Source: Candidatus Promineifilum breve (lineage in GTDB: Bacteria > Chloroflexota > Anaerolineae > Promineifilales > Promineifilaceae). From it: 64,000 bases of DNA. Positions 52,661 to 61,300 of the stretch are shown here, piece after piece (the first letter of the stretch is position 1; the number at the start of each line of letters is the position of its first letter). The position numbers and the translations under genes are program-made. The notes beneath the pieces were generated by a model, which saw nothing but the letters and a program-made list of their open reading frames with translations, made no database searches and was not told where the DNA came from. The DNA is taken from the NCBI RefSeq assembly GCF_900066015.1, contig NZ_LN890655.1, positions 2,520,726 to 2,584,725 on the forward strand. The letters run 5' to 3'.

Positions 52661-53025
52661 CGAGCCGGGCCAACACAAGCGAGGTGAGCGCGGCGCTGAA
52701 GCGGCTGATCGACGCGGCGAGCGGGGAGCAGCTGGGTAAGGCGCTGATGGCCGGTGGGCTGGTGCTGGAGGCGAAGGCCAAGGGCAACATCATCCGGTAT
52801 GACTTTATTGACACGGGAGCGACGTTGAACAGTACGCAGGCGCGAGAGGCGGGGGCCGGCGGGACGCCGGCGATCCAGGTGGGGCCGACGACGGAGTATG
52901 CGATCTTTGGCGAGTTTGGCATTGGGCAGCCGGCGAAGCCGTTTATGAGGGAGGCGTTTGACGAGGGTAAGGGCGCGGCCGTGGGGGTGGTGGCGGCCGA
53001 GTTGAAGAAGCAGGTTGGGGGATGA
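52657..53025 (+). CDS. HK97 gp10-like tail completion protein with repeat insertion
   Basis: 122 residues from ATG 52657 (ATGA overlap). The pattern L-E-A-K-A-K-G-N-I, then G-A-T-L-N-S-T, then E-Y-A-I-F-G-E-F-G and P-F-M-R-E-A-F is that of gp10-family proteins. A GCCGGCG palindrome (52855-52878) inserts G-G-T-P-A-I-Q in the loop between the strands. Confidence 0.7.
   Translation: MTSRANTSEVSAALKRLIDAASGEQLGKALMAGGLVLEAKAKGNIIRYDFIDTGATLNSTQAREAGAGGTPAIQVGPTTEYAIFGEFGIGQPAKPFMREAFDEGKGAAVGVVAAELKKQVGG
52855..52878 (+). repeat. GCCGGCGGGACGCCGGCG palindromic repeat, copy 4
   Basis: It lies in the middle of the gp10-like gene, in frame, and splits a domain rather than extending an end. Confidence 0.8.
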
Positions 53026-53027
53026 AG

Positions 53028-53062
53028 ACCCTCTCCCTAACCCTCTCCCAAGGGGAGAGGGA
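53028..53062. repeat. CCCTCTCCC palindrome between tail genes
   Basis: ACCCTCTCCC is repeated and followed by AAGGGGAGAGGG; it fills most of the 55-nt gap between two tail genes. Confidence 0.8.
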
Positions 53063-53080
53063 CAAGAGGTCTAGAGAATT

Positions 53081-53500
53081 ATGAGCGGGGTCGTGGAGTT
53101 GGCGTTCAGGCAGGAGTTGGTGAGGCGGTTCTACCCGGAGTTGGGAGAGCGCATCTACGACAGCGCGCATCCGGCGGACGTGGCGCTGCCATTGGCGATG
53201 TACCGGCGGATTGGGGCCGGCGTGCGGCCGGTGGTGTATGGCGGCACGGAGAATTGGTTGCAGGCGCGGATTCAGTTGACGCTGAAGGGCGAGAGTTACA
53301 GGGAGATCAAGCGTCTGCAAAAGCGGATTGAGAGGTTCTTCGCGTCGTTCAGCGACCGGGTGATGGGGCGCGTGGGCGACGAAGAGTGTTGTCCGGTGAG
53401 GGTGCATTTCGTGGAAGTGATCACCATGCCGGATTTCCGGGAGCCGACGAGCCGGGCACGGCTGGCGATCTCGGACTATATCGTTCGGTATGAAGAGTAG
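53081..53500 (+). CDS. Putative tail terminator protein
   Basis: 139 residues. Position after the gp10-like protein, size and alternating helix/strand pattern fit tail terminators (lambda gpU / DUF3168-like). No firm motif; R-R-F-Y-P-E-L-G-E-R-I and L-A-I-S-D-Y-I-V-R-Y-E are the clearest blocks. Confidence 0.5.
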   Translation: MSGVVELAFRQELVRRFYPELGERIYDSAHPADVALPLAMYRRIGAGVRPVVYGGTENWLQARIQLTLKGESYREIKRLQKRIERFFASFSDRVMGRVGDEECCPVRVHFVEVITMPDFREPTSRARLAISDYIVRYEE

Positions 53501-53531
53501 GTTATTAGAAACCGTAGGAGGTTAGAGAGAA

Positions 53532-53879
53532 ATGGCACGTGGGATTATTCCTTTGAACACGCCGGCGGCGGCTCGCACCTGTGTGGAGCCGGTGGATAAG
53601 GCGGCGACGGCGACGGAGTTCGACAAGTATCTGAGCAACGGGAACGAGTTTCTGGTGGCGACCAACGGGCATACGGCGGCGATCAATGTGATCGTGCGCC
53701 ACCCGGATGAGCCGAATTGCATCGCGTTCACCTGCGTGGTGCCGCCCAGCGAGGAGCGCATTCTGCCGAAGTTCGGGCCGGAGTGGCGACAGGCTGACGG
53801 CTACATTTACGTGGACGCCAGCGCCGTGACGAACCTGTCTTATCGCCTGTACAGCTGCGACCCGACGCCGAGCTACTAG
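53532..53879 (+). CDS. Unrecognised virion-type protein
   Basis: 115 residues, beta-rich (F-L-V-A-T-N-G-H-T-A-A-I-N-V-I-V). GGAGG lies ahead of the ATG. Between the putative tail terminator and the tail tube gene; possibly a tail or decoration protein. Confidence 0.55.
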   Translation: MARGIIPLNTPAAARTCVEPVDKAATATEFDKYLSNGNEFLVATNGHTAAINVIVRHPDEPNCIAFTCVVPPSEERILPKFGPEWRQADGYIYVDASAVTNLSYRLYSCDPTPSY

Positions 53880-53931
53880 GCCGGCGGGGATGAGGTCGAT
53901 CAGGATTTAGACGACTACCAGGAGGTAGACG

Positions 53932-54393
53932 ATGGCAGATTATAACGAGTTGTGCGGGCCGCAGGGCGAGAGCGTCGTCAGCGGTAATCAGAAGATTCTC
54001 GTGGTGCGCGAGGTGGGGTTTTGCGGCAGCGGCCGATGGGAGGCAGTGGGGCACGTGCAGGCCTTCACGCCGCCGAGCCGGACGAAGCGGACGCAGACCT
54101 ACACGGAGTATGGCACGGATGAGGTCGAACTGACGATTCGCTCCGGGATCGACGAGGGTGAACTCAGCGCGACGGTCACGCTCTATAAGAGCGACGAGAT
54201 GATCTTCCAACTGGAGAAGGACTTCGATACGGACGTGACCTGGAATTATGCCTACGTCATCGGCGGGCAGTATGCCTATCCGTTCCAGGGGTACGTCTCG
54301 GGTTGGCAGTGGACGCACGACGTCAACGCGCCGGTGGCGGCGCAGGTGACGTGGGACATCGAGCGGAAGCTGCCGAAGTTCCAGTTCGTGTAA
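53932..54393 (+). CDS. Major tail (tube) protein
   Basis: 153 residues. Beta-rich, with T-Y-T-E-Y-G-T-D-E-V-E-L-T-I and V-T-L-Y-K-S-D-E, just upstream of the frameshifting chaperone pair and tape measure gene, the fixed place of the tube protein in siphoviruses. GGAGG precedes the ATG. Confidence 0.7.
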   Translation: MADYNELCGPQGESVVSGNQKILVVREVGFCGSGRWEAVGHVQAFTPPSRTKRTQTYTEYGTDEVELTIRSGIDEGELSATVTLYKSDEMIFQLEKDFDTDVTWNYAYVIGGQYAYPFQGYVSGWQWTHDVNAPVAAQVTWDIERKLPKFQFV

Positions 54394-54491
54394 GAGAAGA
54401 GAATCCACAGATTTCGCAGATTTCGCAGATTTTTGAAGAGAGGAATGTGCGAAATCTAGGCGTCTGGTGGGATTGAGGAGTTGGGAGGTTT

Positions 54492-54974
54492 ATGGACGAG
54501 TCACGGTATGAGGATGAGCTGCCGGCCGAGCCGAAGCCGCTGAAGCTGGCGGATGTATTTCGACGGGCGAAGCTGCGGACGCGGTTCGTGGATTTGGGCC
54601 ACCTGGACGGCTGGGAGCCGGGCGAGGGGGTCTGGGTGCGGGAATTGACGGCCGGGGAGCGCTCGAAGGCGCGGGCGGCGATGGGCGAGTATCGGAAGAC
54701 GGACGGCGGCGACATGGTGGTCGACCTGGGCAAGATGGACCCGGAAGGGGACGCGAAGCTGGTGTGGTGGGCGACGATGGAGAGCGACGTCGATGGGCAG
54801 CCGATCCCGGATTCGCAGATGTTCGAGGCGCGGAAGCTGCGCGACCTGGGGTACGGGAAGCCGGTGGAGGCGATCCAGAATATGGGCGCGGGGTTCGTGG
54901 ACGCCGTGGTGAAGGTGATTCGGGAGATCAGCGGCCTGGGCGAGGACGCCAAGGATAAGGAAAAAAAAGAGTAG
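54492..54974 (+). CDS. Tail assembly chaperone, short form (gpG-like)
   Basis: 160 residues. It lies between tube and tape measure genes. The 3' end carries an A8 run (54961-54968) directly before the TAG stop. Family known: gpG/gpGT of lambda, which bind the tape measure protein during tail assembly. The sequence itself is not conserved enough to name beyond context. Confidence 0.75.
   Translation: MDESRYEDELPAEPKPLKLADVFRRAKLRTRFVDLGHLDGWEPGEGVWVRELTAGERSKARAAMGEYRKTDGGDMVVDLGKMDPEGDAKLVWWATMESDVDGQPIPDSQMFEARKLRDLGYGKPVEAIQNMGAGFVDAVVKVIREISGLGEDAKDKEKKE
54961..54968 (+). promoter_or_regulatory. -1 ribosomal frameshift site (A8)
   Basis: In the zero frame the bases read GAA-AAA-AAA-GAG-TAG. 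The heptamer A-AAA-AAA lets both tRNAs slip back one base. The -1 frame then continues AGA-GTA-GGG to a stop at 55295. Confidence 0.8.
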
Positions 54975-55297
54975 GGTCTGATCCCGATCTGGTATTGAAA
55001 TGTGAACTCGCTTACCACTGGCGGCTGACGCTGGCTGAAGTCGACTCCACATTTAGCGGGAGCGAGATTGCGACGTGGGAAGCGGTGCGCGATCTCGCTC
55101 CTTTTGGTTTACGTGGGGAGTGGGTGAGGAGCGCGGCGTTGCAGGCGCTGGTGGCGAACGTCAATCGGGACGCGAAGCGGCGGCCGCAGCCGTACACGCT
55201 GAACGATTTTTTGCCGGAGTGGCTGCGGTATGGGGCGGCGGAAGATGGGAGTTCGGTGGACGCGATGATGGCGTATTTGAATACGACGTGGGAATAG
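54968..55297 (+). CDS. Tail assembly chaperone extension read after -1 frameshift (gpT-like)
   Basis: After the slip, 109 residues are added (R-V-G-S-D-P-D-L-V-L ... N-T-T-W-E), giving a ~268-residue long form. Taken alone the frame's first start would be TTG 54995, with no ribosome site. Lambda and many siphoviruses need a defined ratio of short to long form. The stop TAG touches a heptamer repeat. Confidence 0.78.
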   Translation, partial: RVGSDPDLVLKCELAYHWRLTLAEVDSTFSGSEIATWEAVRDLAPFGLRGEWVRSAALQALVANVNRDAKRRPQPYTLNDFLPEWLRYGAAEDGSSVDAMMAYLNTTWE

Positions 55298-55300
55298 GTG

Positions 55301-55328
55301 TTAGGGGCTAGGGAATAGGGATTAGGGA
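55301..55328 (+). repeat. Heptamer array (nTAGGGA)
   Basis: Four contiguous heptamers TTAGGGG-CTAGGGA-ATAGGGA-TTAGGGA follow the chaperone stop codon, as TTCTAGG heptamers follow the coaE stop. Confidence 0.75.
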
Positions 55329-55330
55329 AG

Positions 55331-55356
55331 AGGCCGGCGAGACGCCGGAGAGCCAA
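55331..55356 (+). repeat. GCCGGCGAGACGCCGG palindromic repeat, copy 5
   Basis: An intergenic copy just before the tape measure start (GTG 55365), slightly diverged at the end (CCGGAGAGCC). Confidence 0.7.
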
Positions 55357-55364
55357 GAGAAACC

Positions 55365-58300
55365 GTGGAGATCGCGAAGCTATACATTACGTTGGCGGCG
55401 GACGCCAGCAGCTACCAGGGGACGTTGCAGCAGGTCGACCGGGATACGATGAGCTGGGCCAGCGGGCTGGCGGATCGGATGGCGAAGACGCTGGGGACGG
55501 CCATTCTGGCGGCAGTGGCGGCGATGACGATTGCCATCGGCGGGTTCTTCGTGTCGGCGGTGGACAAGGCGGCCGATCTGGAAGCGCAGATGGATACGGT
55601 GGCGGCGTTGCTGGGGGCGACGGCCGAGGAGGCGGAGAAGCTGCGGCAGGCGACCCTTGATTTAGCCCTTGATCCACAACTGAAAGTGAGCGCGACCGAG
55701 GCGGCGCAGGCGATTGAAATGCTGGCTCAGAATGGGTTGAGCGTGGAGGAGATTCTGGGCGGGGCGGCGCGGGCGACGGTGCTGCTGGCGAACGCGACGG
55801 GGGCGGATTTCACTACGGCGGCGCGGATCGCGACGGATGCCATGTCGCTATGGGGGATGGAGGCCAGTGACCTAGAGCAGGTGGCTAACGGCGTGACGGC
55901 CGTGCTGGTGCAGTCGAAGTTTGAGGTGAACGACTACGCGCTGGCGCTGGCGCAGGCGGGTGGCGTGGCGGCAGCGGTGGGGGTGTCGTTCCAGGATTTT
56001 AACGCGACGCTGGTGGCGATTGCGCCGTATTTCGCGTCCGGTTCCGACGCGGGCACATCGTTCAAGACGATGCTGCAACGGCTCATTCCGTCGACCAACA
56101 CGGCTAAGGATGCGATGGCGGCGCTGGGGCTGATTACGGAAGAGGGGGCGAACGCATTCTTTAACGCGGACGGGTCGATGAAGGATATGGCCGAGGTGGC
56201 GGGTATCCTCCACGGCGCGCTGTCGGGACTGACTGAGCAGCAGCGGTTGCAGGCGCTCTCCACGATTTTCGGCACGGACGCGATGCGGGCGGCGGCGGCG
56301 ATGAGCCAGTTCACCGAGGAGGAGTTCCGGAACCTGATGGCGGTGATGGCGAATACGAGCGCGGCCGAAATTGCGGCGCAGCGGATGGAGAACTTCAGCG
56401 GGGCGATGGAGATTTTCAAGGGGGTCGTGGAGGGGTTGCAGTTGATGTTGGGCAACGTGCTGCTGCCCATTTTGACGGAGTTGGCGCTGTCGGCTTCGAA
56501 GCTCTTGTCGGCTTGGGGGCCACCGGTGATCGCGGTGTTCCAGAGTTTCACCGACAACCTGAGTGAGGGGATGTCGGTCATTGATGCGTTCATCGAGGCG
56601 ATCTGGGACATCGCGCCGGAGCCGGTGTTGAACGGGCTGGTGGCGTTGAGGGATCACATTTTGCCGGTGGTGGAGCGGATCGCGGAGGCCATCGCTTCGT
56701 TTGTGTCGTGGAAGGACGCGCTGCTGGCGTTTGGGTTGGTGGCGGCGTGGGCGGTGGGATCGGTGCTGTTGCCGATGCTGGCACCGATTGCGGGGATTGT
56801 GGCGGCGGTGGCGGGGTTGGCGTTGGCAATTGCGGCGGTGCGGACGGCGTGGGAGAGGGATTTCCTGGGGATTCGGACGGCGGTGGAAGGGGTGGTGGAA
56901 ACGATCGGCCGTTTCGTGGAAGCCTTCCGGGATTCGTTTCAGGATTCGGGTGACGTGATCGGGGCGCTGGTGGTGGCGTTTCAGAATTTGGTAGGGCCGA
57001 CGACTGAAGCGGGGCAAGCGTTCCTGGAGATCGGCGACAAAGTGCGGGAGATCATCGGTGTGGTGCAGGGTGTGTTCCAGCCGACGATTGACCGGATCAA
57101 GGAGGCGATTGGCGGGCTGGGGGATAGCCTGGCCCCGGTGGGCGAGAAGCTGGTCGGGCTGAAGGATACATTTTGGGGCTTGCTGCAGGCGCTGGCACCG
57201 GTAGGGGCGGCCATCGCGGCCGTCGTGGGGATTATTGCCAAGTTCCTCGGTGAGGTGCTGGCTGGGGTTATCAAGAACGCCGGAACGATCATCGGTGGCC
57301 TGGTGACGGCCGTGACCGGGGTGGTGGACGGGGTGACGAACGCGGTTCATACGCTGGTGAGCAGCGTGCAGGCCATCCTCCAGGGTGACTGGGCCGGGGC
57401 GTGGGAAGCCGCTAAGGGCTTCGTCGCCGGCTGGATTGACGCGACCCGGACGCAGTTGGAAGGGCTGGTACAGATAGTTGATGGCGTGTTGGGGGCTGTC
57501 TGGGATGCGGTAGTCAACACATTCAACGACTTGACCGGCGCGGCCCTGCCCAGCTGGGAGCAGTTCAAGCAGGCGGCGGGAGAGGCGTTCCAAGGAGTGG
57601 TCGACCGCATTCGGGAAGTGCTGGGCACGCTCCGCGAGGCGGTGCAGCCGATCATCGATTTCTTCGCGCCGACCATCGAGCGGATCGTGGATGCGTTTAG
57701 CGGTCTGGGAGACAGCCTCGCGCCGGTGGGCGAGAAGCTGGCGGGGCTGAAGGAGGCCTTTTTACGGCTAGGCGAAGCTCTTCAGCCGGTATTCAGCGTG
57801 CTGCAAACTATCGCCTCGTTCATCGGCGGCGTGTTTTTGGGAACAATCAGCAAGATAGGAGAAGTGCTGGCCGGCGTGGGTGCGGTGATAGGCGCGGCCG
57901 TGGCCGTCATCGCTAAGTTCCTAGGTGAAGTCCTAGCTGGGATCATCAACAACGCGGGCACTATCATCGGCGGGTTGGTGACGGCCGTGACTGGGGTGGT
58001 GCAAGGCATCACCAGTTCGGTACAGGCCATCGTCGATTTCGTTCGTGCTGTCCTGCAGGGGGATTGGGCGGCGGCGTGGGCGGCGGCGGCGAGTTATGTG
58101 TCGGGGATGGTCTCGGCAGTCGGGACAATTCTAGGCGGCTTGCTTCAAGTCATTGACGGCATCTTCGGGGCGATCTGGGACGCGGTCGTCAACACCATCA
58201 ATGATATTGCCGGTTCCTCGCTGGCATCTTGGGATCAATTTAAGGCCGGGGTCATCCAGAAGTTCACAGAGATCAAAGAGAGCATCACCTCGAAGGTTGA

Positions 58301-61300
58301 AGAATGGAAGAGCGCCTTTCTGACATTTCTCGACAACGTGCGGTCGCTGGATATTGGGGAGTCGATCAAGACCTTCATCACCGAAGGACTGGAGAACATC
58401 GTCGAGGCCATCCGGGATCAGGTGGCGGAATGGGTGGATGCGTTCACGGGGTTCGTGGACGACGTGCAGTCGGCCGACATCGGCCAGAGCATCGTCGATT
58501 ACATTCTGGAGGGGCTGGAAACATTCATTGACAACGTTGGCGAGACCCTGTCGGACTGGTACAGCGCGTTCGTCGATTGGGTGAGCGACATCGACTGGTA
58601 TCAGGTCGGCTACAACATCGTCGATTTCATTATCCAGGCGCTGGTCATTTTCCCGCAGGAAGTGGCGGCGACGCTGGCGGAGTGGGGGCAGGCGTTTTGG
58701 GATTGGGCGGAGAGCACGGCGGCCGACCTATGGGACGCGGGCGTCCAACTGGTGGAGAACATCATCGAGGGGCTGCGAGAGTTTCCCGGCCTGGCCTGGG
58801 ACGCGCTGAGCGAATGGGCGTCAGTGTTCTGGGATTGGGCCTCAGACACCGCGAGCGAATTGTGGGACGCGGGCGTGGAACTAGTGCGGAACATCGTGGA
58901 GGGATTGGAGGAGTTCCCCAGCGAGGCCGAGAGCGCGGTGAACAATTGGGCGCAGGTATTTTGGGACTGGGCCACGGCCACAGCGGCCGAGTTGTGGAAT
59001 GCCGGCGTGCAGATCGTGCAGAACATCGTCGAGGGATTAAAGGAATTTCCAGCGAAGGCGCAGGAAACGTTGGCGACGTGGATTACAGCCTTCGCGCAGT
59101 GGGTGGGCGGCAGCATCGCGCAACTGGTGATTATCGGCACGGCAATAGTGACACATATTGTCACCGGGTTGAAAGAGTTCTGGGTCAAGGCGGTTGTGGC
59201 AGTGTCCGGTTGGTTCCTGAGCATCAGTACGTTCGTGGCCACGAAGATCGCCTCTTTGATCGCGCTGGGCCAGTCGATTGTCCAGGGCATTATCCAGGGC
59301 ATCCAGAGTATGGCGCAGGCGGTTATCGATGCGGCCGGCTCGGTCATTCAAGGCGGCGTGGACGCGATTCGCGCCGCGCTTGGCAATCCGCATTCCCCAG
59401 CCCCCGCGCTTATTCCCCTGGGTAGTAGTATCAGCGAAGGCGTCGCCGCCGGCATTGTCCAGGGCGCGGGGGACATCATTGGAGCGATCCAGCAGGTGGC
59501 GAGCGCGGCGGAACTGGAGGGCGTGAAGGCGTTCGGCGAGGCGATGACGGCCATCGCGGAGGCTATCGGGGCGGCGCTGAGCGCGGCGCTGGATATCGGC
59601 TCGTTCGGCGGAACGGGCGAAGGGTTCGGGGCGGCGCTGGAAGCGATGGCAACCATGATGGCGGCCATTGTGACGGCCGTGGCCGAGGCGAATACGCTCA
59701 GCGTCGAGGCACTGGAGGAGCTGGGGAAATTCGTCGATGTGGCGGGCGAAATCAATGATCTGCTGGTGCAGACGGCCGACGTGACGAGCTACCTGGCCGG
59801 ATGGCGCGCGCCGGTGCTGGAGCCGGTCGTGGCGAGCATCGAAGCCCTGGCGTTCTACCTGAATCTGATCACCACAGCCCTGGCAAATGCCAATGTTTTC
59901 GGGCTGGGCACGCTGGAGGTGTTGGGCAAGTTCGTTGAAGTCGTGGGGGACATCGTGGAAATGATTGCCCCGGCAATCGACGCGTTGAACGTGCTGGGGA
60001 GGACGACGTTCCCGGATTGGGAGGCCTTCGCGCATCGGGTGGACGCGCTGGCGCCGCGACTGCAACGGCTGGTGATTGCCCTGGCGAATGCCAATATTTA
60101 CGGGCTGGGGGCGCTGGAGATTCTCGACAAATTCATCGAAGTAGTGGGAGAGATCGTGGAGGTCGTCGCCCCACTTATCGTGATGTTGAGCGCGCTGGGG
60201 AAGGCCACGTTCCCGGAGTGGGAAGCTTTCGTGGTGCGGGTGGACGCGCTGGCGCCGCGGCTGCAACGGCTGGTGATCGCTCTGGCGAATGCCAATATTT
60301 ACGGGCTGAGCACGCTGGAGGTGTTGGGCAAGTTCATTGAAGTCGTCGGGGACATCGTGGAGATGATCGCCCCGGCAATCGACGCGTTGAACATACTCGG
60401 CAATGCCACGTTCCCGGATTGGGAGGCCTTCGCGCATCGGGTCGATGCACTGGCCCCGCGGCTGCAACGGCTGGTAATAGCCCTGGCGAATGCCAATATT
60501 TACGGGCTGGGGGTTCTGGAAATTCTCGACAAGTTCATCGACGTGGTGGGGGAGATCGTGGACGTCATCGTCCCCCTTGTCGAGATGCTAAACGTGTTGG
60601 GTAACGTCACGTTCCCGGATTGGATTAGCTTCGCGCATCGAGTGGACGCGCTGGCGCCGCGACTGCAACGGCTGGTGATTGCTCTGGCGAATGCCAATAT
60701 TTACGGGCTGGGGGCGCTGGAGGTGTTGGGCAAGTTCGTTGAAGTCGTGGGTGACATTGTGGAGATGATCGCCCCGGCAATCGACTTGTTAAACATGCTG
60801 GGGAACGCCACGTTCCCGGATTGGATTAGCTTCGCGCATCGGGTGGACGCGCTGGCCCCTCGACTGCAACGGCTGGTGATTGCCCTGGCGAATGCCAATG
60901 TATTCGGGCTGGATGCGCTGGAGGTACTGAGTAAATTCGTCGAGGTCGTTGGGGAGATCATCGAAATGGTCGAGCCGGCCATCGAGGCGTTGAACGTGCT
61001 GGGCAACGCCTCGTTCCCGGATTGGGCCACCTTCGCGGCGTCGGCGGATCTGCTGGCGGCGCAATTGCAGGCGCTCGTCGGTGCGTTCGAGGCAGCGAAT
61101 CAGTGGAGCGCGGAGGCTCTGGCAGAGTTGGGAGCGTTTGTGGACGTGGTGGGCGACATCGTTGACCTGGTAGGCGACGCTATCGAGGCCTTGCTGGCTA
61201 TCGCGGCCTACAACGGGCAACTAAGCCAGGGCCAACTCGCGGCGTTTACGAGCCAACTGGTGGCGGTAGTCGCGGCGATGGCGACGGCGATGGCGCAGGC

